Shown here in pieces: positions 16,601-23,903 of a DNA stretch of 64,000 nucleotides. Position numbers and translations under genes: made by a program. Under the pieces are notes generated by a model that was not told where the DNA came from, did no database searches, and saw nothing but the letters and a program-made list of their open reading frames with translations. Positions within the stretch are counted from its first letter, which is position 1. Every line of letters starts with the position of its first letter. The stretch is taken from assembly GCF_002008365.1 (NCBI RefSeq), contig NZ_MRDL01000059.1, positions 186,001-250,000 on the forward strand, written 5' to 3'. Source of the stretch: Rhizobium leguminosarum bv. viciae USDA 2370. GTDB taxonomy: Bacteria > Pseudomonadota > Alphaproteobacteria > Rhizobiales > Rhizobiaceae.

Positions 16601-17287
16601 TCAGAAGCCGAGCCTGCGCAGATCCTCCGCGACGAACATCTGGCCGCTGCGATTCTTGACGCTCGGCAGCTCGGAGACTTTTGCGCGCCAGGACTTCAGC
16701 GCGGAATGATCTTCAGGGATGGCAATGCCGGCGGCGTCGGCAAACATCAGCCCGGCAAACACCGTGATGTCGGCCATCGAGAATGCATCGCCGGCGACGA
16801 ACGACTGGTCCTGCAACAATCTGTCGAAATATGTCATGCCGGCGAGCGCCTTGTCGCGCTGGCGGTTGCCCCAGTCCTGGCGGCCAGCCCATTCCGGGCT
16901 CTTGAACACTTGTAGCTCGGCGCCGAGGCCGGGCGTCGCGTGGTGGAAATAGTTGCCGACCGCATCGAGCAGCTCGGTCTCGGCCCGCTTCTGCATCATG
17001 TGGATGACGGCCTTTTCCTTTGGCGTCTTGCCGGTGAGCCGCGGATCGCCGTCGAGATTGTCGAGGTATTCGGTGATGGCAGTGGCCTCCGCGATGTAGG
17101 TGCCGTCCTCGAGCTGGAGCACCGGCAGCACGCCCGAGGGGTTCTTTTGGAGGAAGGCGGGTTGCTTGTGTTCGGCACCGATAAGATCGACGGAAACAAA
17201 CTCGACCTGCGGTTCGAGATCCTTCTCGGCGAGCACGATGCGGATGCGTGCCGGATTGGGAAACCCGGGGCGATCGAAGATTTTCAT
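16601..17287 (-). CDS. Glutathione S-transferase
   Basis: A 228-residue GST. The thioredoxin-like N-domain (residues 1-85) shows MKIFDRPGFPNPARIRIVLA, the cis-proline region GVLPVLQLEDG and the glutathione-gamma-glutamyl site ATAITEYLD; the helical C-domain ends near residue 220 with the N-cap box FSMADITVFAGL. It conjugates glutathione to electrophiles in the cytoplasm. It is divergent from a TetR gene with two CTATCG(N)GATAG palindromes between them, so the TetR probably represses it. Confidence 0.9.
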   Translation of the reverse strand: MKIFDRPGFPNPARIRIVLAEKDLEPQVEFVSVDLIGAEHKQPAFLQKNPSGVLPVLQLEDGTYIAEATAITEYLDNLDGDPRLTGKTPKEKAVIHMMQKRAETELLDAVGNYFHHATPGLGAELQVFKSPEWAGRQDWGNRQRDKALAGMTYFDRLLQDQSFVAGDAFSMADITVFAGLMFADAAGIAIPEDHSALKSWRAKVSELPSVKNRSGQMFVAEDLRRLGF

Positions 17288-17305
17288 GGGAGACTCCTTT
17301 ATCTG

Positions 17306-17317
17306 TCTATCGATAGA
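17306..17317. promoter_or_regulatory. TetR operator, GST side
   Basis: TCTATCGATAGA, a perfect 12-bp palindrome, 19 bp upstream of the GST start. Confidence 0.6.
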
Positions 17318-17367
17318 TAGATTGCAGTCGTCGTTTATCCCTTCCCTTTTCCGGCGTCAACAACTAT

Positions 17368-17381
17368 CTATCGAGTGATAG
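17368..17381. promoter_or_regulatory. TetR operator, tetR side
   Basis: CTATCGAGTGATAG, arms CTATC and GATAG with a 4-base centre, 10 bp before the TetR start. It is extended upstream by another CTAT, making a direct repeat with the arm. Confidence 0.6.
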
Positions 17382-17391
17382 GTAAGGATCG

Positions 17392-17967
17392 ATGATGGCC
17401 AAAACCAAAACGGATATGCGCGAGGCGGTCATGAGCGCCGCAAGAGCGACGGTGCAGGCGCACGGTTATAATGCGCTTAGCTTTCGTGAGCTCGCGAAAG
17501 AAGTGGGGATCAAGAGTGCCAGCGTGCACTATCACTTCCCGACCAAGGGCGCCCTCGGCGCTGCATTGGCGCGTCGCTACACCGAGGACGGAGCAGCCTA
17601 TCTGACGGAGCTGCTGGCGACGTCCGAAAACGCGACCTGGTGCATGGACAGATATACTGAGATCTTTCGCTCAGCTCTGGCAAACGACAATCGCATGTGC
17701 CTGTGCGGAATCATGAGCGCCGAACTTGACGACCTTCCCACGGAGGTTCGGACCGAGGTCGATAAATTCGCCGCTATGAACGTCGGTTGGCTATCCAAGG
17801 TGCTTTCGCGGGCCAAGCCTTCCGCAAGCGACCAAGACCTGCAGGAGCACGCGATGGCGATCTTCGCAGCCATCGAGGGGGCCCAGCTGGTCGCGCGGGG
17901 CTGCCAGGACATCGGCATCTATGACCGGACGATCCGGGCTTACCGAGCGACAGGTCTCTTCCCGTAA
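17392..17967 (+). CDS. TetR-family transcriptional regulator
   Basis: A 191-residue regulator with the DNA-binding helices LSFRELAKEVGIKSASVHYH and FPTKGALGAALARRY near residues 28-65. Two ATGs in tandem (17392, 17395) follow AAGGA at 17384-17388; the second gives the better spacing. The C-terminal ligand domain has MCLCGIMSAELDDLP, which recalls the TetR_C group of AcuR/NemR-like regulators that sense electrophiles through cysteine. It is divergent from the GST gene and flanked by paired palindromes, so it is probably a stress-relieved repressor of the GST. Confidence 0.88.
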   Translation: MMAKTKTDMREAVMSAARATVQAHGYNALSFRELAKEVGIKSASVHYHFPTKGALGAALARRYTEDGAAYLTELLATSENATWCMDRYTEIFRSALANDNRMCLCGIMSAELDDLPTEVRTEVDKFAAMNVGWLSKVLSRAKPSASDQDLQEHAMAIFAAIEGAQLVARGCQDIGIYDRTIRAYRATGLFP

Positions 17968-18406
17968 TTGGCCGGCGGCTCTAATGGGAGTGGCAGTTGC
18001 TCAAGTGAGGGCGATGGTGTTTTGCGCAAGTCCGCCGGCCGACCTATCCGGCGAGCCACTTCAGCGGCATCTGCAGTCGAAATACCCCTCCTACTCAGTC
18101 AGGTGATACTGCTGGCGCGGGCGTGGTTCAAAATCAGCAGCAATACGGGATCGTCGGGTCCATCCCCGTCAAGACCGGCAGGTTGGCCGTCGTCTCGGTG
18201 CGCGCTTGGTCTCGCGCGCGGCAGAACTGCCTCTGTTTGGCAGCCCCACAGAACGTTACGAGGCCTCGATTCTACGTGCAACCTGTTCGGGAGTGTTGAA
18301 GGCGTGGATTTATCGATTTAAAGGTGACTAAAATAATCATCTTATGTTGACAAGGCCAATTTCGCTCCATAGGTTCCGCCCGCATCCGTGGCGTAGGGAC
18401 CAAGCA
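17968..18406. other. Intergenic region, no gene recognised
   Basis: About 440 bp between tetR and the TonB receptor gene. Short frames on both strands have no recognisable protein signature. The only feature I can support is the iron box at 18325-18339. Confidence 0.6.
18325..18339. promoter_or_regulatory. Iron-responsive operator (TGA-N9-TCA) at the TonB receptor gene
   Basis: TGACTAAAATAATCA matches the TGA-N9-TCA core that RirA recognises in rhizobia. It lies 68 bp before the preferred ATG at 18407, and immediately before an in-frame ATG at 18344, which is therefore unlikely to be the start. Confidence 0.6.
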
Positions 18407-20587
18407 ATGGCACGTGTTTTTTTGAATGTTTCTAATAATGTATCGCGAATTTATAGAGATAGCCTATTTGTCACGACAGCGATCGTCCTGATCGGCATTG
18501 CGGCATCGCCGGCTGCGGCCCAAAGCGCCACCGATGCCAGTGCGACAGCGCTGGAGCCGATCGTCATTCAAGGCGGCGCAGCCTCTGATAGCAAGGCTGA
18601 CCGGACGTCCGTTGCCGCTAAGAACAGCTCGGCGGCGACCAAAATCAACACGCCGCTCGTCGAGACGCCGCGTTCGGTCTCGGTGACCACCGAGAAGGAA
18701 ATCGAGCAGCGGGGCGCCCAGAGCATCATCGAGGCCGTGCGCTATTCGGCCGGCGTGACGACAGGACCGAACGGCTTCGATCCGCGCTTCGACCAAATCT
18801 TCATTCGCGGCTTCAACATCACGACGGTTGGCGACTATCGGGACAGCCTGCGCCAGCCCTATATCAATTACGGCATGTTCCGCACCGATCCCTATCAGCT
18901 GCAACGCGTCGAGGTGATCAAGGGACCGGTATCCGTTCTCTACGGCTCGGGATCGCCGGGCGGCCTCGTCAACAAGATATCGAAGCTTCCGACCGAAGAG
19001 CCGATCCACGAAGTCGGTATCTCCTACAGCACCAAGGATCGGGCTCAGGCGATGTTCGATTTCGGTGGACCGATCAGCGAAGGAAATGATGATTTCCTCT
19101 ATCGCATCGTCGGCCTTGCCCGTCACGGCGACAACAATTTCGATATTGCCGACGATCGCTATTTCCTGGCGCCGTCCTTCACCTGGAAGCCCGACGAAGG
19201 CACGTCCTTCACGCTGTACGGCCTGGCGCAGTCCGACGAGACCGATGCCAATGTCGGCGCGATCACGACCGTCGACGGCAAAATTCTCGACATAAGGCAG
19301 AGCGATCCCGACTACGACTACCAGAAGGTCAAGCAGCAGCAGATCGGCTATCAGTTCGAGCACGAATTCGACAACGGCCTGACGTTCCGCCAGAACCTGC
19401 GCTATTCGCATCTCGATCTCAGAGCTCGTTACCTCGGCGTTTCCAGCTGGACCGGGACTGTCGCTCATCGTAACGCGAGTTCGATCCGCGACGAGATGAA
19501 CGTCTTCCAGGTCGACAACCAGCTCGAGGCGAAGTTCGATACGGGTCCCCTTGCGCACACGATGCTGTTCGGCCTCGACTACACCAATCTCCAGTCGAAC
19601 TGGGGCTACGGCATCGGCGCCGTCAACTCGGCCTTCGATTTCGATATCGCCAACCCGACCTATGGTGTCTCGGGCGCCACGCCGGCCTATGACTTCATCG
19701 TTGCCGATGCCGATATGCGCCAAGTCGGCGTTTACGCCCTTGACCAGATCGAGGCTGGAAACTGGCGTTTCAACCTCGGCGGTCGCCAGACCTGGGTGAA
19801 CCAGACGCGTGACACGACCTATCCCTCCTTCGGGTTGAACGACTCGGAAGACGTCAACAAGAACGCCTTCTCCTGGCAAGCCGGCGCGCTTTACCTCTTC
19901 GACAACGGCATTGCACCCTTCGTCTCCTATGCGACCTCGTTCGACCCGGTCACCAACCGGTCGGCATCCGGCAAGATCCTGGAGCCGACCGAGGGTGAAC
20001 AGTACGAACTCGGCGTGAAGTACCAGCCGCCGGGCACCGACATCCTGCTGTCGGCGGTCGCCTATCACATCGTCGAAAAGAACAAGCCGGTGCTGGTCAA
20101 TCCGCTGACCCTTGCCTACGACTCGCTTGGCGAAGTGACGGGAAAGGGCATCGAGCTTGAAGCGCGCGCGGCAATCGCCGACGGCCTCGACATCATTGCG
20201 GCCTACACCTACAACCATTCCGAGGTGACCGGAGGCGACAATGAGGGCAACACGCCGGCCTTCACGCCCGCGCATGTCGCAAGCCTCTGGGCCAACTATA
20301 CTTTCCAGGAAACCAATCCGTTCAACGGCCTGTCGGTCGGCGCGGGCGTCCGTTATGTCAGCGAGAATTGGACGGATACCGCCAATACCTCGAAGAACCC
20401 GTCGAGCTTCTATGTCGATGCATCTGCCGCTTATGATTTCGGCGCGATCGACAAGAACTACGAGGGCCTGACGGCTGCCTTCAATATCCGCAACATTGCC
20501 GACCAGCGCGACACCGTGTGCAACGAGGGCTTCTGCTATCTCGGCCAAGGCCGCAACATGACGGCGACCCTGAAGTATCGGTGGTAA
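18407..20587 (+). CDS. TonB-dependent siderophore receptor
   Basis: A 726-residue outer-membrane receptor. After a signal peptide (hydrophobic stretch FVTTAIVLIGIAASPAAAQ) there is an N-terminal EPIVIQG TonB-box-like element, then the plug with TPRSVSVTTEKEIEQRGAQS, IFIRGFN, VEVIKGPVSVLYGSGSPGG, and a 22-strand barrel ending in the C-terminal aromatic NMTATLKYRW. The sequence is of the FhuA/FoxA/FpvA siderophore group. The ATG at 18407 has AGGGA upstream and leaves room for the iron box. It takes up an Fe3+-siderophore, very likely the product of the locus downstream, and is probably repressed by RirA when iron is ample. Confidence 0.95.
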   Translation: MARVFLNVSNNVSRIYRDSLFVTTAIVLIGIAASPAAAQSATDASATALEPIVIQGGAASDSKADRTSVAAKNSSAATKINTPLVETPRSVSVTTEKEIEQRGAQSIIEAVRYSAGVTTGPNGFDPRFDQIFIRGFNITTVGDYRDSLRQPYINYGMFRTDPYQLQRVEVIKGPVSVLYGSGSPGGLVNKISKLPTEEPIHEVGISYSTKDRAQAMFDFGGPISEGNDDFLYRIVGLARHGDNNFDIADDRYFLAPSFTWKPDEGTSFTLYGLAQSDETDANVGAITTVDGKILDIRQSDPDYDYQKVKQQQIGYQFEHEFDNGLTFRQNLRYSHLDLRARYLGVSSWTGTVAHRNASSIRDEMNVFQVDNQLEAKFDTGPLAHTMLFGLDYTNLQSNWGYGIGAVNSAFDFDIANPTYGVSGATPAYDFIVADADMRQVGVYALDQIEAGNWRFNLGGRQTWVNQTRDTTYPSFGLNDSEDVNKNAFSWQAGALYLFDNGIAPFVSYATSFDPVTNRSASGKILEPTEGEQYELGVKYQPPGTDILLSAVAYHIVEKNKPVLVNPLTLAYDSLGEVTGKGIELEARAAIADGLDIIAAYTYNHSEVTGGDNEGNTPAFTPAHVASLWANYTFQETNPFNGLSVGAGVRYVSENWTDTANTSKNPSSFYVDASAAYDFGAIDKNYEGLTAAFNIRNIADQRDTVCNEGFCYLGQGRNMTATLKYRW

Positions 20588-20590
20588 TAG

Positions 20591-21379
20591 ATGGCGCCGG
20601 AGACGACCCGAGCGCTCCAGCCCGCGACGTTGATCGCTGATCATCCCGTCGCCCACCAGGCCGTCGACCTCGACGGCCTGGTGGGCGACGGCCCGTTCTC
20701 CTATTGCCGCGGCAAGCTGCTCAGTTCTCCACCGCAGACAGGCATCGTCATTCCCTGCAGGGATCTTTGCGACCGGGCAATCTTTGACGAAATCATTGGC
20801 CGATATGCGCAAAAGTTTCCAGGCAGCGACCGTCGTGCGATCGTCTCCATGTGGACGCTCTACTATTTCAGCATCCTGACGATCACCTCCAGCCTCCACA
20901 TGTTCGTGCACCGGATTGGGCTGGCGTTGGAGATCGACCGGCTTTCACTCGTCTGCAACGAGCATACGGGTGAGCCGGAAGCATTCGTGATGTCCGAAAG
21001 ACCAGACGTTACCACCGATCCCGCCGGCGAGCTTCACCGGCTGATGCGCCGCCACGCCGAACCGGTGATCGCGGCGATCGCCGTCAATGCCGGCGTCGCT
21101 CCGAAGCTTCTCTGGAACAATGTCGCGGCATATCTCTCCTGGATTCTCAAGGAGATCGCCCATCGTCACGAGCCCGCCCTTGTCGAAGGCGGCCTGGCGC
21201 TGCTCGAAGAAGCTGTATGGCCATGCGGCGGGCGCAATCCGATGTTCGGCATGATCCGCATTGCACGACAGCAATGCGGCCTCGAGTTCGCTCGCCGAAA
21301 AGTCTGCTGCCTGCGCTACAATCTGCCGGGCGTGGGCGGCTGCGGCGAAGCCTGTCCGCTGCCGGACGGGCGCCATTAG
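20591..21379 (+). CDS. FhuF-like siderophore ferric-iron reductase
   Basis: A 262-residue cytoplasmic protein that starts 3 bp after the receptor stop, so the two are co-transcribed. The C-terminus has CCLRYNLPGVGGCGEACPL, the FhuF-type [2Fe-2S] motif; spacing here is C-C-x10-C-x3-C, one residue longer in the last gap than the C-C-x10-C-x2-C of E. coli FhuF. The middle SWILKEIAHRHEP region fits the family. It would reduce the imported ferric hydroxamate so that iron is released. A perfect 22-bp inverted repeat (20646-20691) lies within the first 35 codons. Confidence 0.83.
   Translation: MAPETTRALQPATLIADHPVAHQAVDLDGLVGDGPFSYCRGKLLSSPPQTGIVIPCRDLCDRAIFDEIIGRYAQKFPGSDRRAIVSMWTLYYFSILTITSSLHMFVHRIGLALEIDRLSLVCNEHTGEPEAFVMSERPDVTTDPAGELHRLMRRHAEPVIAAIAVNAGVAPKLLWNNVAAYLSWILKEIAHRHEPALVEGGLALLEEAVWPCGGRNPMFGMIRIARQQCGLEFARRKVCCLRYNLPGVGGCGEACPLPDGRH
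20646..20691. repeat. Perfect 22-bp inverted repeat inside the 5' end of the FhuF-like gene
   Basis: The arms at 20646-20667 and 20670-20691 are perfectly complementary with a 2-base centre. Both arms begin or end in CCGTCGCCCACC / GGTGGGCGACGG. The RNA would form a very stable hairpin about 60 bases after the receptor stop. It could dampen expression of the reductase relative to the receptor. Confidence 0.8.
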
Positions 21380-21500
21380 CTCCTAGCGGCTCGCCAAGGT
21401 CCTGAAGAGACGATGGATGGCAGTCGGCGATGACTAGAAGGGCCGCTCCGATGTACCGCGCTGCTCATTGCCAACGCGCCAGGCAGAAAGTCCTGTCGCC

Positions 21501-21992
21501 TCAAAACACGGCTTCACCTGCCTCAACGTCGGCGAGCGGCTTTACCATGAACAGGCATGGATGATCCTCGTGCCAAAGCTTTGCAAAGACCTCGGCCCGC
21601 ACAAAGCCGTTCCGGTCATAGAAGCGCCGCGTCGCCTCGAACTGCGGTTCGTCGCGGTCGCGCGGGGCGAGAGTCTTTACGGTCAGCAGTCGGGCACCCG
21701 ATTCATGGCCGAAACGTTCGGCCGCATCGATGAGATGGCGTCCGGCGCCGCGACCGTGATGTTCGGGTCGTGTCGCAATCAGCGCGATCTCGACGGCGCC
21801 GGGCGGGTGCGGCTTCAAGGCCATCAACGCAGTCACGACGTCGGCTTCGACATAGCCGAACACCAGTAGGTCTTCGATCGCCTGAGCGCTCGCTTCGATG
21901 ACCTCAGGTTCTGAAAACCAGTCGGGCAAAGCCCCCATGATCGATCGGCAGAGCTCCGCCTTGCCCGTCACGATCTCCACTGTCCTTCCCAT
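21501..21992 (-). CDS. GNAT-family N-acetyltransferase
   Basis: A 163-residue acetyltransferase. Motif A reads VEIALIATRPEHHGRGAGRHLIDAAERFG (parts of residues 68-96) with the R-x-x-x-G-x-G/A acetyl-CoA loop, and the C-terminal strand is FYDRNGFVRAEVF. It is divergent from the ECF sigma gene and reads toward the FhuF-like gene. The substrate is unknown. It may be a bystander or may modify the siderophore; nothing in it resembles the IucB/AlcB type found at 25322. Confidence 0.85.
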   Translation of the reverse strand: MGRTVEIVTGKAELCRSIMGALPDWFSEPEVIEASAQAIEDLLVFGYVEADVVTALMALKPHPPGAVEIALIATRPEHHGRGAGRHLIDAAERFGHESGARLLTVKTLAPRDRDEPQFEATRRFYDRNGFVRAEVFAKLWHEDHPCLFMVKPLADVEAGEAVF

Positions 21993-22024
21993 TTTTTCTC
22001 GCTTTCATCAGGTCGATTTAAACT

Positions 22025-22039
22025 TGACTCTTGTTATCA
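22025..22039. promoter_or_regulatory. Iron-responsive operator (TGA-N9-TCA) at the ECF sigma gene
   Basis: TGACTCTTGTTATCA, in the divergent region between the GNAT gene and the ECF sigma gene, 117 bp before the sigma ATG. It has the same core as the box at 18325-18339, and both are preceded by GATTTAAA. RirA repression of the sigma gene under high iron is inferred. Confidence 0.55.
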
Positions 22040-22155
22040 CCTTAAAATAGACACTGCAATCAAATCGTGTACTTTCCTCGAAAAAGGAACGCCAAGACCG
22101 CATCGACCAGCAACGACAGAGCCTGATTTTCCATTTGTAAAAAGGGTACAGGACA

Positions 22156-22815
22156 ATGCACACATTGCATCGTGATGTGAACGGAAATGCCGTGGTCAAC
22201 GCCATGATCGAAAACAAGGAAAAACTCCTCAAAACGATTGAAAGCGTTGTCAAATCAAAGTCATATTCCGAGGATATATTTCAGGATGGAGTCATTAAAG
22301 CCTATGGGGTCAAAACTGACGGCATTCGTTGCCCGATCGGTTACGCCTTCCGGATGGTCTATAATCTCGCACTCGACGAAAGCCGCCGGCGACGTCAGCA
22401 GATGAACAACTATAGGTCGATCGACCAGGTTCAGGAGATCACGGCTCCCATCCCCACCGTGCTCGACCAGCTTGTCGCCGCCGAGACTTTGCGCAACGTG
22501 CTTGCCTCGCTCGAGGCGTTGCCGAAGCGAACCAACGATGCCTTCATTCGCCATCGCCTTAACGGCGTGCCGCAGAAGGATATTGCAGCCGAACTCGGCG
22601 TCTCAAGGACCCTCGTCAACTTCATGATCAAGGCGGCAGAGGAGCATTGCCATCTGGCAATTACTGAGCCTGCTTCCCGCCCCGACCATGCGCACCGCCA
22701 GGACCCTACCGTTTCGCGGCGTACAGCGCCTGCTGCAAATCACTCCACAACAGTTCCGGCTCTTCCAGACCAACGGCGAACCGAACCGTCTGCTCGCTCA
22801 CACCGAACCGGATGA
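22156..22815 (+). CDS. ECF-type RNA polymerase sigma factor of the iron/siderophore class
   Basis: A 219-residue protein with sigma70 region 2 (SEDIFQDGVIKAYG and GYAFRMVYNLALDESRRRR, about residues 40-88) and region 4 (LEALPKRTNDAFIRHRLNGV and PQKDIAAELGVSRTLVNFMIKAA, about residues 115-158). The arrangement and location resemble PvdS, FecI and the rhizobial RpoI. No anti-sigma gene is adjacent, as with PvdS/RpoI. The last 36 codons, after region 4, read antisense to the PLP-enzyme gene and are rich in Arg/Pro/Thr, so the useful protein probably ends near residue 170. It likely transcribes the biosynthetic genes from promoters at 26385-26467. Confidence 0.87.
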   Translation: MHTLHRDVNGNAVVNAMIENKEKLLKTIESVVKSKSYSEDIFQDGVIKAYGVKTDGIRCPIGYAFRMVYNLALDESRRRRQQMNNYRSIDQVQEITAPIPTVLDQLVAAETLRNVLASLEALPKRTNDAFIRHRLNGVPQKDIAAELGVSRTLVNFMIKAAEEHCHLAITEPASRPDHAHRQDPTVSRRTAPAANHSTTVPALPDQRRTEPSARSHRTG

Positions 22816-23899
22816 AGGAGGTCATCCGGTCGGGGATCTGCAACGCGACCTTGGCGGGGACCACCAGCGTTTCGGGTCCCCCCCAGCTGACACCGAGGCG
22901 GATGTCGCGAAGGCTATTCACAAAACGTGCGACATCGATATCGGGATAGAGGTCGAAGGCGAACAGCCCGGCATAACCCGTGAGCGTTGCCCGTCCGGGA
23001 TGTTCCTGGAATGCCGGGTGACGAACGCGTGCGATCGCAGAATGCTCCTTCAGCCGCCCGGCCAACAAAAGCCCGCTGCGCTCGTGCTCCTTGAGACGGA
23101 CACGCAGCGTGCGCATGCCGCGCAGCAGCAGCCAGGCCTCGAACGGTGACAGTTTGGCGCCGACATAGGGGTAGGATATTGAATTGATCCTGGCGATGGC
23201 CTCCTTCGAGCCGACGACGACGCCGGCCACCGTATCGCTGTGACCGCCGAGATATTTCGAGGCGGCGTGAATGACGATATCGACGCCATGCTGGATCGGT
23301 TTTTGAAAGAGCGGCGTTGCCCAGGAATTGTCGATGATTGTCGTAACACCGGCCTCCTTTGCCATGGCCGACAGCGCCGCAATGTCCTGAAGCTCGAAGA
23401 CGAAGGATGTGGGGTTTTCAAGATAGAGCAGCTTGGCGCCCGACAGAGCCTTGCGGACCTCGTCGTGGTCGGCGGGATCGACAAAGTCCACCGCGACGCC
23501 GAGCCTGCCGAGCAGCTTCACCAGAAGGCGGTAGACATCGTTGTAGAGATGGCGAACCGCAACGACCCGGTCTCCGGCCTCAACGAGACTGAGAATTGTC
23601 GAAGTAATGGCGGCCGTTCCGCTCGAGAAAGCCCGTCCATCCTCTGCGCCCTCGAGGCGGGCGACCAGGAGTTCGAATTCACGAACCGTCGGATTGTCAC
23701 CACGCGAATAGATGTAGTTGCGCGTGCGGCCGGCGAAAACATCCTCCATCGCCTCGTAACTGTCGTAGGTGAACAGCGACGTTTGGAAGATCGGCGGAGA
23801 CACGGCGTTGAATGCCGCCGGATCGACAGGCGTAAAGAGATCGTCAGCGGCCGCATGGGCGCCAAGGTCGTGCGGGTTGATCGACTGGTTCATGGTCAT
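22706..23899 (-). CDS. PLP-dependent Cys/Met metabolism enzyme (cystathionine gamma-synthase/beta-lyase family)
   Basis: A 397-residue fold-type I enzyme. The PLP lysine lies in VIHAASKYLGGHSDTVAGV (K near residue 218), with the phosphate loop SSGTAAITSTILSLVEAGD and the aspartate region TTIIDNSWATPLFQKP. The tail has GVSWGGPETLV and IRFGVSEQTVRFAVGLE, typical of the Cys_Met_Meta_PP family. It normally does gamma- or beta-elimination or replacement on thio-amino acids. Here it is the third gene of a minus operon with a siderophore acyltransferase and a MATE exporter, 4 bp after the latter. That is unusual; it may build or modify a side chain of the siderophore or supply an amino-acid precursor. 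Function in the pathway is unknown. Confidence 0.9.
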   Translation of the reverse strand: MTMNQSINPHDLGAHAAADDLFTPVDPAAFNAVSPPIFQTSLFTYDSYEAMEDVFAGRTRNYIYSRGDNPTVREFELLVARLEGAEDGRAFSSGTAAITSTILSLVEAGDRVVAVRHLYNDVYRLLVKLLGRLGVAVDFVDPADHDEVRKALSGAKLLYLENPTSFVFELQDIAALSAMAKEAGVTTIIDNSWATPLFQKPIQHGVDIVIHAASKYLGGHSDTVAGVVVGSKEAIARINSISYPYVGAKLSPFEAWLLLRGMRTLRVRLKEHERSGLLLAGRLKEHSAIARVRHPAFQEHPGRATLTGYAGLFAFDLYPDIDVARFVNSLRDIRLGVSWGGPETLVVPAKVALQIPDRMTSFIRFGVSEQTVRFAVGLEEPELLWSDLQQALYAAKR

Positions 23900-23903
23900 C
23901 CTC

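Noticed and set aside
18099..18281. A 60-codon minus frame in the gap before the TonB receptor
   Set aside because: No start context, no recognisable motif and no neighbour logic; chance frame in GC-rich DNA.
18464..20911. A very long open frame (815 codons) on the minus strand, opposite the TonB receptor gene
   Set aside because: It mirrors the receptor gene in the antisense frame, is rich in Arg/Val/Asp shadow composition and has no family features, whereas the plus strand encodes a complete receptor.
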